Below are positions 1 through 7,826 of a DNA stretch of 64,000 bases, piece after piece. Source of the DNA: Polynucleobacter finlandensis (GTDB lineage Bacteria; Pseudomonadota; Gammaproteobacteria; Burkholderiales; Burkholderiaceae); NCBI RefSeq assembly GCF_018881755.1, contig NZ_JACVPS010000012.1, forward strand, positions 1-64,000. Reading direction: 5' to 3'. Under the pieces are notes generated by a model. That model had not been told where the DNA came from and ran no database searches. It saw only the letters and a list, made by a program, of their open reading frames with translations. The position numbers and the translations under genes are program-made. The first letter of the stretch is position 1. Every line of letters begins with the position of its first letter.

Positions 1-447
1 TAACTACAGGGGATATATAACCGATTTGATTAATAACACCCTATTTTAGATTTCAAACAATTAAATTAATAAACCAAAGCACTTAGACAAAAAAGAAAAG
101 TGAAGCACACCAATTCAGCTTTTTCCCCATATGCCATTGGCACAGATTAGGCTATTGCTGAGCTTTCTGCCCATCACTACAAAGGATATGTAAGCAATGA
201 ATTAAATAATAGAAATTTGAGGGCAATTGATTAAATATTTTTAATTGCGTCATTATTTTCATCCTTAAAAACCAACATACCAAAACACTTATCCCACAGT
301 TTGATCTCACAATTAGCAACGAGTAGTAGTTCAGGGAGACTCCAAAAGACTTTGCTCAATGAGTTTGCCTTCTACTGTTGCTAGCGTTGCCTATGTTTTC
401 TATGGCAAAAGAAAGCCTTTACTTGCACGCTCAATCCCGCAAGTTTT
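1..447. other. AT-rich stretch without a recognisable gene
   Basis: No open frame here has credible start, composition or family similarity. The stretch is AT-rich and lies inside the presumed integrated element that ends at tRNA-Arg. I see no tRNA, terminator or repeat in it. Confidence 0.5.
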
Positions 448-630
448 CCCAACTATGGGTAAATCTCACAACTTTGTTCTATAGGGCCATTTCCCCCTAT
501 TCGGATCGCTTCATGGCCAATTCAAGGCTCCATTGCCCTATCCCCATTTACTCCACAGCCCATAAATGCTCCAACTATGGTGTAAATCTCATAACTTTGA
601 TTTCATCTTGTTGTAAATCTAATAACTTTG
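448..630. repeat. Three direct copies of a TGTAAATCTCATAACTTTG-like motif
   Basis: Copies lie at about 448-476, 571-599 and 611-630. The first two share a CCAACTATGG leader followed by (TG)TAAATCTCAYAACTTTG; the third has TTGTAAATCTAATAACTTTG followed by ACTTTG repeats. Several subterminal copies of one motif are usual at the ends of IS21-type insertion sequences, so this may be an IS end left without its transposase, but no transposase frame is visible. That reading is an inference. Confidence 0.55.
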
Positions 631-675
631 ACTTTGACTTTGCGGGTTCACATGACTGCATTCGCTTTACCGCGT

Positions 676-1569
676 AAGAACTAGCGACTTGTCGCTTTAG
701 TTCTTCGGCGGAACGACTTGCCCGAGCGGATAGCAGGCATGGGGAAGGCCCTTGCGGTCTTGGGCAATCGCCCCGACTTAGTGAGCCCGCCTGGGCGACC
801 TAAGGAGTCACCGAGAGAACAAAGAGCACTCAGTCAAGTGGTAAGGGGAAGGTCTCGGGCCAATGCAATGCAGCCCTAGGCGAGGGTCTTTACTCGCCTA
901 TAGACCGTGGGGATGACTGACGGAGTCATCCTCTACCCTATCCAAGGCAGGACATTTTGCATAATGACTAGTTATGCGAGGTAACTATCAATATTCTCAT
1001 CCACCCTACCCTACGCATAATTCGTCGATTATGTAATTTGGGCAGCCGTCTTGATCTGCTAGCGCATGCTCATTTACCAACTATCGATCGGGTAATTAAA
1101 GGTATCGATTTCAAGTTGGGGATATCCAAAAGACTTAATAAAGACCAACTAGGAATCGGGAGATGAATACTTTCCGAATGGAAAGTAGATAGCGTGCGTG
1201 ATTTTGCAAAAGACGGATCCCTCAAAGGGAGACGGATTGTTCAGAAGGAGTCTCGTCAATGATTTGAGTTTGGCTACCGGCGGGAGACAAACTCAAATTA
1301 TGCAACCGAGCGACTGGCTAGGAATTAACACTGCTAGCAGGATGAGATCAACAGATCGAGGACTGCGGAAAGGTCAACTTGGGGTCTTCCAAGGATCGGG
1401 CGGCGCAGATGGGATTCGAGGTTCAGCGTCAGCTACTTTGGAGGGGAATACTGGGCATATTTTAGGGGCCTAATTCCCAGGGGTGTCAGGATAAGGTACA
1501 GGGGCAGATTCCCGTGACCATGTCAGGATAAGAAGAAAACAAAAATTGCCTCTCTTGAGAGCCTTTTTT
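676..1569 (+). ncRNA. Candidate large structured non-coding RNA
   Basis: This GC-richer segment in AT-rich surroundings has no credible reading frame but many perfect or nearly perfect helices. Examples are 676-683 with 698-705 (GCGAC/GTCGC nested inside), 718-726 with 759-767, 777-781 with 800-804 around GCCC/GGGC at 785-796, 851-855 with 902-906, 877-884 with 893-900, 911-918 with 924-931, 959-964 with 972-977, 1077-1088 with 1104-1119 (6+6 bp), 1168-1175 with 1180-1187 (GAAU loop) and 1262-1271 with 1289-1298 (10 bp). Two helices need G-U pairs that would be A-C on the other strand, which favours plus-strand transcription. A short hairpin followed by six T ends at 1569. Size, ornate folding and position in an integrase/tRNA element recall the GOLLD and ROOL classes, but family membership is not established. 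The 5' and 3' limits are estimates. Confidence 0.5.
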
Positions 1570-1757
1570 AGGGGCCTAATTCCCGGGGGAGTGTGGATAA
1601 GGTACTGGTGCAATTTCCCGTATTAGGGTGCGGATAAGAAGAAAACAAAAATTTCCTCGCTTTAGAGTCTTGTTGATAGGGCAAATATCCGAGTAATTCC
1701 CGGGGGAGGTTGGATAAGGTACTGGGGCGATTTCCCGCTACCGAGGTTGGATAAGAA
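1464..1757 (+). repeat. Three tandem degenerate repeats of about 106-117 bp
   Basis: Units begin TAATTCCC(A/G)GGGG at 1471, 1577 and 1694. Each holds two GGATAAG boxes, the first followed by GTAC and a second ATTCCCG or TTTCCCG block. The bases just before the two GGATAAG boxes match within a unit (GTCA/GTCA, then TGTG/GTGC, then GTTG/GTTG) but differ between units, as if co-evolving. Units 1 and 2 also share AGGGGCC before and AAGAAAACAAAAATT after. There are no unique spacers of CRISPR length. Confidence 0.7.
1550..1569 (+). terminator. Weak Rho-independent terminator candidate
   Basis: CTCTC-TT-GAGAG is followed by CC and six T, inside the first of the three tandem repeats. The stem is short, so confidence is low. 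It would end a plus-strand transcript coming from the structured RNA region. Confidence 0.35.
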
Positions 1758-2473
1758 GGAAGTTAGGAAGTGGCGGCTTTTCACCCTCCAGATGCCACTC
1801 AAGACGTTGAGAAGTAGCAAGGTTGCGGCTCTTTTTGGATCTGATGTGCTGACCTTGCAATTGTTTGAGAGTGCTTAGATCGCGTTTAAAAGCTCCGCTT
1901 CTCCTTCCTTGGAACTGGTTTCATTCCAGTAGCTATGAGCCCTTATTGCCGTTTTTTATATGTCTCTTGCAAAAGCTTCGCTGGAGGTCTTATTAGAAGC
2001 TGATGATTGTTCGATGATTTGGTGATGATTACGTGATGATTATTGTATTTCGATCAATAACTGGCTTTTATAGGTCTTTTCATTGGACTTTCCTAATTAA
2101 GTACAGAAATTCTTAAAGTTGCGATTAAGGTTCCAGCCAACAGCATTCCAAAATATGCTGGGAAATAAAAGAGTGCCCCGCTGCCCTAGCTAAGGCGGAA
2201 ATTACCCGCTTACTTGCATCAGTCTTTAAGCAGGCTTTATTTATATTTTATTAAGGACAACTTCCCACGCTGTCAGATCGAAATAAGCAACACCAAACAT
2301 CTCAGTTATGTGACTTATAAAATAAATTTGAATAAATCGATAGAAACATGATGGTTATTCGTTTTTGTTTACATCTCAGGGAATTAAATTCACTTTCCAA
2401 GAATTTACTAATCGCAATATTTATTTTTCTTTTGCCCTAACTTAAATTGTTTTCGTAGCGGAGAATGGTTTTT
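1758..2473. other. Gene-free stretch between repeats and the integrase operon
   Basis: No credible protein gene is visible. The stretch contains the phased GATGATT repeats listed separately and a small inverted repeat CAGCAT/ATGCTG (2141-2146 with 2155-2160). The remainder is AT-rich. Confidence 0.5.
2002..2045 (+). repeat. Four GATGATT heptamers at exact 11-bp spacing
   Basis: GATGATT begins at 2002, 2013, 2024 and 2035, with four unrelated bases between copies. The regular near-helical-turn spacing puts all copies on one DNA face, as in iterons or protein-binding arrays. They lie 0.5 kb upstream of the DUF4224-integrase operon. The binding protein is unknown. Confidence 0.7.
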
Positions 2474-2556
2474 ATGAACTCAAGAAACCAAATCCCGAGC
2501 AAAAAAAATCTCACTCTTGTGGATATAGCTAAACAAATAACTTCGGAAAATAAGAA

Positions 2557-2769
2557 ATGTTTTTAACCATTTTAGAGTTGAGGGAGCTAACTGGAAAAAT
2601 TCAACGTAATGCACAAGTATGTGTTCTGCGTTTCATGGGAATTGAACATACATTACGGCCTGATGGTAGCGTCGTCGTGCTGAGGTTATATATCGAGCAA
2701 TTACATGGTTTGAGTGAACCAAAGACTCGAAATACAAAACCTATTGAGCCAAATTGGAGTTTAATTTAA
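2557..2769 (+). CDS. DUF4224 family small protein upstream of integrase
   Basis: This 70-residue protein begins MFLTILELRELTGKIQR, the pattern of DUF4224: an Leu/Glu-rich first helix, then 'ELTG', basic residues and a C-terminal segment ending before the integrase. DUF4224 proteins are typically encoded directly upstream of tyrosine integrases in proteobacterial prophages and islands; their biochemical role is unknown, and a DNA-binding or recombination-directionality role is inference. Its TAA stop abuts the integrase ATG, so the two are probably translated together. The Shine-Dalgarno is weak. A 30-codon frame at 2474-2566 overlaps its start and might be a leader, but nothing supports it as a gene. 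Confidence 0.8.
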   Translation: MFLTILELRELTGKIQRNAQVCVLRFMGIEHTLRPDGSVVVLRLYIEQLHGLSEPKTRNTKPIEPNWSLI

Positions 2770-3870
2770 ATGTCAACACCAAGAAATAAGGAGAACAAAG
2801 GACTCCCGGCACGCTGGAGGAGCGTTCATGGTGCCTTTTATTTTCAAGTACCTCCAGGCCAAGAAGCGAGTTGGGATGGAAAAAAATTATTTAGACTTGG
2901 AAAATCTTTGACAGAAGCGTACAAAAAATGGGCCGAACGCTTTGTTAGTCCGGATAAAGCGCAAACCATAGGTGAGTTGCTAGACCGCTATCTCATAGAA
3001 GTTGTTCCAACTAAGGCCATTTCAAGTCATCAATCAAATCAAATTTGGATTAAACAAATCCGAGTAATCTTTGAACCCATAAAGTTAAAAGATATTCAAC
3101 CTCAACACATTTATAAATACGTAGAGATACGCAGTAAAAAGAAATTAAATGAGAATGGCAGAACCACCGGGGGCGAAATAACCGCGCATCGCGAGATTGA
3201 AGTACTTTCTCATGCCTTTACTAAGGCAGTTGAATGGGGTTATATCAACCGTCATCCCTTTAAAAATGAAGTCCGCCTCAAGGGTGAAAATTCACGGGAT
3301 AGATATATCGAGGATTGGGAGATTGTAGAAATGCTCCTAATGAAATCTCGCCGAAAAAAGGGGAGCGTCCGCGCAATCCAGGCATATATTCGGCTTAAGA
3401 TCATTACTGGTATGGCCAGATCTGATCTTCTGCGCCTCACTATGTCCAACCTTAAAGAAGATGGCATCCACATCCAGCGCCACAAAACGGCTAAATCAAC
3501 CGGTAAGCGTACGATTTACGCTTGGGATGCAGAGCTTAAGGATTGCGTAGAAAAGGCTAAGGCGGCTCGCCCTGCCCTGTCTGCGTTTCTATTTTGTAAG
3601 AGGGGTGGTCATGGCTATATTAATGAAGAAACGGGCAAGGCAGATGGATGGGATTCAATGTGGCAACGATTTTGTGCTCGCGTACTTAAGGAGACTAAGG
3701 TTGAAATAAAATTTACTGAGCATGATTTACGAGCAAAATGCGCTTCCGATGCCGAGACTTTGGAACATGCCAGGGCCTTATTAAGTCATGCCGATGCCAG
3801 AACTACTGACAAAATCTACCGCCGGAAACCCGAAAAGGTTGCATCTTTAGGCGCCCAAAAGGCATCTTAA
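2770..3870 (+). CDS. Tyrosine recombinase / phage-type integrase
   Basis: A 366-residue site-specific recombinase. The C-terminal catalytic domain shows R217 in 'TGMARSDLLRL', a Lys-rich beta hairpin after it, H318 and R321 in 'HDLR', H340 in 'LLSH' and the nucleophile Y350 in 'TDKIYRR', so the active site is complete. The N-terminal half should bind arm-type DNA sites. The gene follows a DUF4224 gene with no gap and ends 73 bp before the 3' end of tRNA-Arg, the usual arrangement for an element integrated at the 3' end of a tRNA. No second copy of the tRNA 3' end was found between 1 and 3900, so the other border lies outside the window or has been lost. Confidence 0.93.
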   Translation: MSTPRNKENKGLPARWRSVHGAFYFQVPPGQEASWDGKKLFRLGKSLTEAYKKWAERFVSPDKAQTIGELLDRYLIEVVPTKAISSHQSNQIWIKQIRVIFEPIKLKDIQPQHIYKYVEIRSKKKLNENGRTTGGEITAHREIEVLSHAFTKAVEWGYINRHPFKNEVRLKGENSRDRYIEDWEIVEMLLMKSRRKKGSVRAIQAYIRLKIITGMARSDLLRLTMSNLKEDGIHIQRHKTAKSTGKRTIYAWDAELKDCVEKAKAARPALSAFLFCKRGGHGYINEETGKADGWDSMWQRFCARVLKETKVEIKFTEHDLRAKCASDAETLEHARALLSHADARTTDKIYRRKPEKVASLGAQKAS

Positions 3871-3877
3871 ACTTTAT

Positions 3878-3910
3878 TTCAGTAGTACAAATTGCCTTCA
3901 GTAGTACAAA
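3878..3910 (+). repeat. Paired 14-bp direct repeat next to tRNA-Arg (possible integrase arm sites)
   Basis: TTCAGTAGTACAAA occurs at 3878-3891 and again at 3897-3910, 19 bp apart, between the integrase stop and the tRNA. Tyrosine integrases bind short direct repeats beside the core att site; these copies are well placed for that. Function is inferred. Confidence 0.55.
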
Positions 3911-3913
3911 AGG

Positions 3914-3939
3914 TAAGGGCCCCCGACAGGAGGCCCTTA
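3914..3939 (-). terminator. Terminator-like hairpin downstream of tRNA-Arg
   Basis: TAAGGGCC at 3914-3921 pairs with GGCCCTTA at 3932-3939. It lies 5 bp beyond the tRNA 3' end in the direction of tRNA transcription, and 44 bp past the integrase stop, so it could serve both convergent transcripts. The T-run is poor. Confidence 0.65.
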
Positions 3940-3943
3940 TAGT

Positions 3944-4020
3944 TGGTGCGGCTGGCAGGAATTGAACCCACGACCCCTTGGTTCGTAGCCAAGTACTCTA
4001 TCCAACTGAGCTACAGCCGC
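3944..4020 (-). tRNA. tRNA-Arg(ACG)
   Basis: On the minus strand the acceptor GCGGCTG pairs with CAGCCGC, the D-loop reads AGTTGGATAG, the anticodon stem is CTTGG/CCAAG with loop CTACGAA (anticodon ACG), and the T-loop is TTCAATT. The 3' CCA is encoded at 3944-3946. The 3' end faces the integrase and is the likely integration target. A long plus-strand frame that runs through this gene into greB is an artefact. Confidence 0.97.
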
Positions 4021-4038
4021 AACAGCCATAATTATGCC

Positions 4039-4539
4039 ATGGAAGAGAAGAACTACATCACACCGGCTGGCCACGAACGCATTAGAAGCGAGCTTCTACA
4101 GCTCCTAAACCTTGATCGGCCGGAGGTTGTCAAGGTTGTCCACTGGGCCGCCTCCAATGGCGACCGGTCTGAAAACGGGGACTATATCTACGGAAAAAAG
4201 CGTCTGCGTGAGATCGATAGACGGATTCGCTTCCTCAATCAACGCCTGGAATTTGCCGTCATTGTTGACAATGCCGCCCGAAAAAAGGGTGAAGCAGATG
4301 CCGAGCAAGTCTTTTTTGGGGCAACCGTCACTTATGAGAATCTAGAGGGTCCTGAGCGCGGTAAAGAGACCACCATCACCATCGTGGGAGTGGATGAAGT
4401 CGACCTCGATCAAGGTCATGTGAGCTGGGTCTCCCCGATTGCCAAAGCCTTGATCAAAGCGCGCATTGGTGATTGCGTCAAAATTCAAACGCCGACCGGT
4501 CCTACTGAAATTGAAATTCTGGATGTGCAGTACAACTAA
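4039..4539 (+). CDS. greB: Transcription elongation factor GreB
   Basis: This 166-residue protein has the Gre layout: an N-terminal coiled coil (about residues 1-75) with the acidic-tip region 'NGDRSENGDYIYGKKRLREIDRRI', and a C-terminal FKBP-like domain with 'VSWVSPIAKALIKARIGD'. GreB enters the RNA polymerase secondary channel and stimulates cleavage of backtracked RNA. The Tyr-containing tip and 'GKKRLREIDRR' favour GreB over GreA. The start is the ATG at 4039 (MEEKNYITPAG); an upstream in-frame start would translate the antisense of tRNA-Arg. It is convergent with spoT, with 12 bp between the stops. Confidence 0.95.
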   Translation: MEEKNYITPAGHERIRSELLQLLNLDRPEVVKVVHWAASNGDRSENGDYIYGKKRLREIDRRIRFLNQRLEFAVIVDNAARKKGEADAEQVFFGATVTYENLEGPERGKETTITIVGVDEVDLDQGHVSWVSPIAKALIKARIGDCVKIQTPTGPTEIEILDVQYN

Positions 4540-4551
4540 GAAGAACAGTGA

Positions 4552-6906
4552 CTATACGGACCTAGTCCGAGTAACGCGCATCACATCCGGATTGGTGCGC
4601 AAACTGCGCATCACCTTCGAAAGATGCAGACGATCTGAAACTTGAATCGTAAAACGAATCGTGACAGAGTCTTCTTTGTAGCGATCTTCCATTGATACAT
4701 TCATGATGTTTGAATCAGCAGCAGTCACGCTACTAGCAACACGTGCGAGAACGCCCTTACCTTGGCGTGTATCAATCGCCAGATCAACCTCAAACTCGCG
4801 GTTAACATCCTTGCCCCACTCCACCTCAACCCACTTGTCACCATCTTTTGAGAGCATCCGTAAGGCAACAGGGCAATCATTTGCATGAATTTGCAGTCCC
4901 TCGCCTTTGCCTAAGTAGCCGATGATGTTATCGCCCGGAATCGGATGGCAACAGCTTTGGAAGCTCATCGAGTTACCCTCGCGCCCATCGACCAAAATGG
5001 CCTGACGCTGGTGGTGATGGGGGATTGATTCTTGCTGTGGTGAAACCCAGTCGCCCGCACCAAGGCGCATTTGCTCGCCGCCACCTTCGTCGTTAATCAA
5101 AATATTTAACCGAATTGCTAGCTCTTGGGGCGAACGACGTCCCAAAGCGATATTGACGCAGGCTTCTTCACGAGTCTTGTCACCTGTCCAATGCATGAGC
5201 TTCTCCCAAACTTCAGGAGTGAGCAAACCAGCATCGACGCCTTGTTGACGTAATGCACTAGCTAATAGACGCTCACCAAGCTGCAAAGATTCTGCGTAAT
5301 GCTTGGTTTTTAAGGAATGCCGAATTGAGGCGCGAGCCTTACCGGTACGAACAAATGCCAACCAACCTGGATTGGGTTGTGAGTTGGCAGAGTTCACTAC
5401 TTCGATAATGTCGCCGTTCTTTAACTCGCTGCGCAAAGGTAATTGCATGCCGTTAATTTTGACCGCCACGCAGGTATTACCCAAATCACTATGAATGGAA
5501 TAAGCAAAATCGAGCGCAGTAGCACCGCGTGGCAGAGCCCGAATCTGACCCTTGGGGGTAAAGACATAAACAGCATCAGGGAACAAATCAATCTTGACAT
5601 GTTCTAAGAATTCTTGAGAGTCACCGCTACTATCCTGAATATCAATCAAGGATTGCAGCCACTGATGTGCACGGTTTTGGACCTCGCTCATATCAGGTGA
5701 ACCATCTTTATATGCCCAGTGTGCTGCAACGCCTGCCTCTGCGATAGCGTGCATATCGCTCGTACGAATCTGAAATTCCACAGGCACACCAGAAGGGCCT
5801 AATAAGGTGGTGTGCAAAGACTGATAACCATTGAGTTTGGGAATCGCAATGTAGTCCTTAAACTTACCCGGCATGGGCTTGTAGATGGCATGCAAAATAC
5901 CGAGGGCACGGTAGCACTCATCAATCGAATGCACGGTGACGCGGAATGCGTAGACATCCAACACTTGTGAGAAGGTTAAATGCTTCGCACGCATTTTGTT
6001 GTAAATACTAAAGAGCGTTTTTTCACGGCCCTGTAAATCCACTTCTAAATTTGATTTAGCAAAAGCCATACGTGTGGCTTGCAGAATCTTTTCGACTATT
6101 TCTTTACGATTACCACGCGCCCGCTTCACCGCGCCCTCGATCACTCGGAAGCGCATCGGCATGGAGTAGCGGAAGCTGAGATCTTGCAAGTCGCGATAGA
6201 TGATGTTCAAACCAAGACGGTGCGCCACTGGGGCATAAATCTCAATCGTCTCTCTGGCCACCCGACGACGCTTTTCCATTGGCACGGCATCCAAGGTGCG
6301 CATATTGTGCGTACGGTCAGCCAACTTCACCAAAATCACCCGGACATCGCGCGCCATTGCCATAAACATTTTGCGAAAGCTCTCTGCCTGCGCCTCTGCA
6401 TGACTTTGAAACTCCAGCTTATCCAGTTTGGTTAAGCCTTCGACGAGCTCAGCTACCTTGCTACCAAATTTTTCTACTAGATCGGCTTTAGTGCAACCAG
6501 TATCTTCAATCACATCATGCAATAAAGCGGCCATGATGGATGGCGCATCAAGGCGCCAGGTGGCGCAGAGCTCTGCAACCGCTACGGGATGGGTGATGTA
6601 AGGTTCGCCGCTATGGCGGTACTGACCTAAGTGCGCCGCATCTGAAAACTGAAATGCTTTTTTGACTTGAATGATTTCATCTGGCTTGAGATAAGTCAGC
6701 TTAGAAATTAAACGTTCAATCGAAACGACTTGATGCTTGAGGGGTAATGTGGGCGCAGATGTAGGCCCAAATAAATGTCGACTCGATTGCGCCAACAGAG
6801 TGGCGATGATCGACTGTTTACTGCCTTGCTTAGTATTTTTGTTTGCGTCGGGCGAACCAACGCTAGATGCTTCCGATGAGGTCTCTAGGTTTAAAGGGAG
6901 CTCCAC
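4552..6906 (-). CDS. spoT: Bifunctional (p)ppGpp synthetase/hydrolase (Rsh/SpoT)
   Basis: A 784-residue RelA/SpoT homologue. The HD hydrolase domain comes first, with the metal-binding H130-D131 in 'LLHDVIEDT', so hydrolase activity should be intact. Next come the synthetase domain ('GREKTLFSIYNKM', 'YIAIPKLNGYQSLHTTL', 'EFQIRTSDMHAIAE'), a TGS domain ('DAVYVFTPKGQIRALPRGAT') and a C-terminal ACT domain ('VASSVTAADSNIMNVSM'). It makes and degrades the alarmone (p)ppGpp in the stringent response. The first ~55 residues are low-complexity and variable. It lies downstream of rpoZ and gmk on the same strand, the order typical of proteobacteria. Confidence 0.96.
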   Translation of the reverse strand: MELPLNLETSSEASSVGSPDANKNTKQGSKQSIIATLLAQSSRHLFGPTSAPTLPLKHQVVSIERLISKLTYLKPDEIIQVKKAFQFSDAAHLGQYRHSGEPYITHPVAVAELCATWRLDAPSIMAALLHDVIEDTGCTKADLVEKFGSKVAELVEGLTKLDKLEFQSHAEAQAESFRKMFMAMARDVRVILVKLADRTHNMRTLDAVPMEKRRRVARETIEIYAPVAHRLGLNIIYRDLQDLSFRYSMPMRFRVIEGAVKRARGNRKEIVEKILQATRMAFAKSNLEVDLQGREKTLFSIYNKMRAKHLTFSQVLDVYAFRVTVHSIDECYRALGILHAIYKPMPGKFKDYIAIPKLNGYQSLHTTLLGPSGVPVEFQIRTSDMHAIAEAGVAAHWAYKDGSPDMSEVQNRAHQWLQSLIDIQDSSGDSQEFLEHVKIDLFPDAVYVFTPKGQIRALPRGATALDFAYSIHSDLGNTCVAVKINGMQLPLRSELKNGDIIEVVNSANSQPNPGWLAFVRTGKARASIRHSLKTKHYAESLQLGERLLASALRQQGVDAGLLTPEVWEKLMHWTGDKTREEACVNIALGRRSPQELAIRLNILINDEGGGEQMRLGAGDWVSPQQESIPHHHQRQAILVDGREGNSMSFQSCCHPIPGDNIIGYLGKGEGLQIHANDCPVALRMLSKDGDKWVEVEWGKDVNREFEVDLAIDTRQGKGVLARVASSVTAADSNIMNVSMEDRYKEDSVTIRFTIQVSDRLHLSKVMRSLRTNPDVMRVTRTRSV

Positions 6907-6921
6907 ACCGGAACTCCTAAA

Positions 6922-7125
6922 TTAGAGAGGTACCTTGGTCAACATGTCACGGTCGGTTACGCCAGCAGCAACTTCGCGCAACGCAACAACAGTGGCTTTA
7001 TCTCTAGCCTCGACACGTGGAGAATGACCTTGAACCAATTGGCGAGCACGATAAGTCGCAGCCAACACTAGTTCAAAACGATTAGGGATGGTTTTTAAAC
7101 AATCTTCTACAGTAATACGGGCCAT
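6922..7125 (-). CDS. rpoZ: RNA polymerase omega subunit
   Basis: A 67-residue protein beginning [20 protein letters not shown], the standard omega N-terminus, followed by 'AATYRARQL' and '[13 protein letters not shown]'. Omega binds beta-prime and helps assemble RNA polymerase, and in many bacteria forms part of a ppGpp site. An open frame adds nine residues upstream, but the family start is the ATG at 7125. It sits 15 bp upstream of spoT and downstream of gmk. Confidence 0.95.
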   Translation of the reverse strand: MARITVEDCLKTIPNRFELVLAATYRARQLVQGHSPRVEARDKATVVALREVAAGVTDRDMLTKVPL

Positions 7126-7170
7126 GCTGTACTCACTTAAATTTAGCTTCAATACCTATAGGATAACTGA

Positions 7171-7809
7171 TTAGACCCCAAGGCGCCTTAAAAGCGCTGG
7201 ATTACGGGCCATGACAGGGCCTGAGCGCAGGCGGCTGGCAGCGATAATATTTTGTAATTCGACCAAGGCTTGATCAAAAAGGTCGTTGATGACAATGTAA
7301 TTGGCCTCATGGGCATGCTGGAGCTCTATATGAGCCGCTGCCACCCGTCTTTCAATCGTCGCCTCATCATCCTGCCCTCTTTTGCGTAAACGCTCCTCTA
7401 GGGCCTCAATCGAGGGTGGGAAGATAAAGATCCACTGCACTGAAGGAATGAGTTTGCGAATCTGTTGCGCGCCCTGCCAGTCAATCTCCAGCATGACGTC
7501 ACTACCGGAGAGCATCTGCGATTCAATCCAAGTACGTGAGGTGCCATAAAAATGGCCATGCACTTCTGCCCATTCTAAAAATTGCCCTTGGTCGCGCTCA
7601 GCGATGAACGCCTCTTTAGCCACAAAGCGATAGTTCACACCATCCACTTCACCAGGTCTTGGTGCACGAGTAGTAGTCGAGAGGGATAACTTGAGACTGG
7701 GGTCACTCTTTAATAAAGCGTCAACCAAAGAAGATTTGCCTGCGCCCGAAGGCGCAACAATCATCAGCATACTGCCTTGATAAGCGGGTGTGGCGTTTTG
7801 GCTAGTCAT
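7171..7809 (-). CDS. gmk: Guanylate kinase
   Basis: 212 residues with the P-loop 'IVAPSGAGKSSLV' near residues 17-29, then 'STTTRAPRPGEVDGVNY' (GMP binding) and 'FLEWAEVHGHFYGTS'. It phosphorylates GMP to GDP with ATP and so feeds GTP and (p)ppGpp pools. Length is normal. It is followed by rpoZ and spoT and preceded by yicC, 17 bp away, which suggests one transcription unit. Confidence 0.97.
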   Translation of the reverse strand: MTSQNATPAYQGSMLMIVAPSGAGKSSLVDALLKSDPSLKLSLSTTTRAPRPGEVDGVNYRFVAKEAFIAERDQGQFLEWAEVHGHFYGTSRTWIESQMLSGSDVMLEIDWQGAQQIRKLIPSVQWIFIFPPSIEALEERLRKRGQDDEATIERRVAAAHIELQHAHEANYIVINDLFDQALVELQNIIAASRLRSGPVMARNPALLRRLGV

Positions 7810-7826
7810 ATCAGTGGATTAAAGAT

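Noticed and set aside
378..677. 99-codon open frame
   Set aside because: It runs through the repeated TGTAAATCT motif region, has no ribosome binding site and the translation resembles no protein family.
1198..1473. 91-codon open frame starting with GTG
   Set aside because: It covers several perfect hairpins of the structured RNA region, has no family similarity, and an RNA explanation fits better.
676..1480. Group I or II intron, RNase P RNA or tmRNA
   Set aside because: No domain V or intron-encoded protein, and the conserved cores of RNase P RNA and tmRNA were not found by eye.
1464..1757. CRISPR array
   Set aside because: The repeats are ~106-117 bp and degenerate, with no uniform unique spacers and no cas genes in the window.
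2474..2566. 30-codon frame overlapping the DUF4224 start
   Set aside because: Possible leader peptide, but the ribosome binding site is poor and nothing else supports it.
3943..4038. N-terminal extension of GreB
   Set aside because: These codons are the antisense of tRNA-Arg; the family start is the ATG at 4039.
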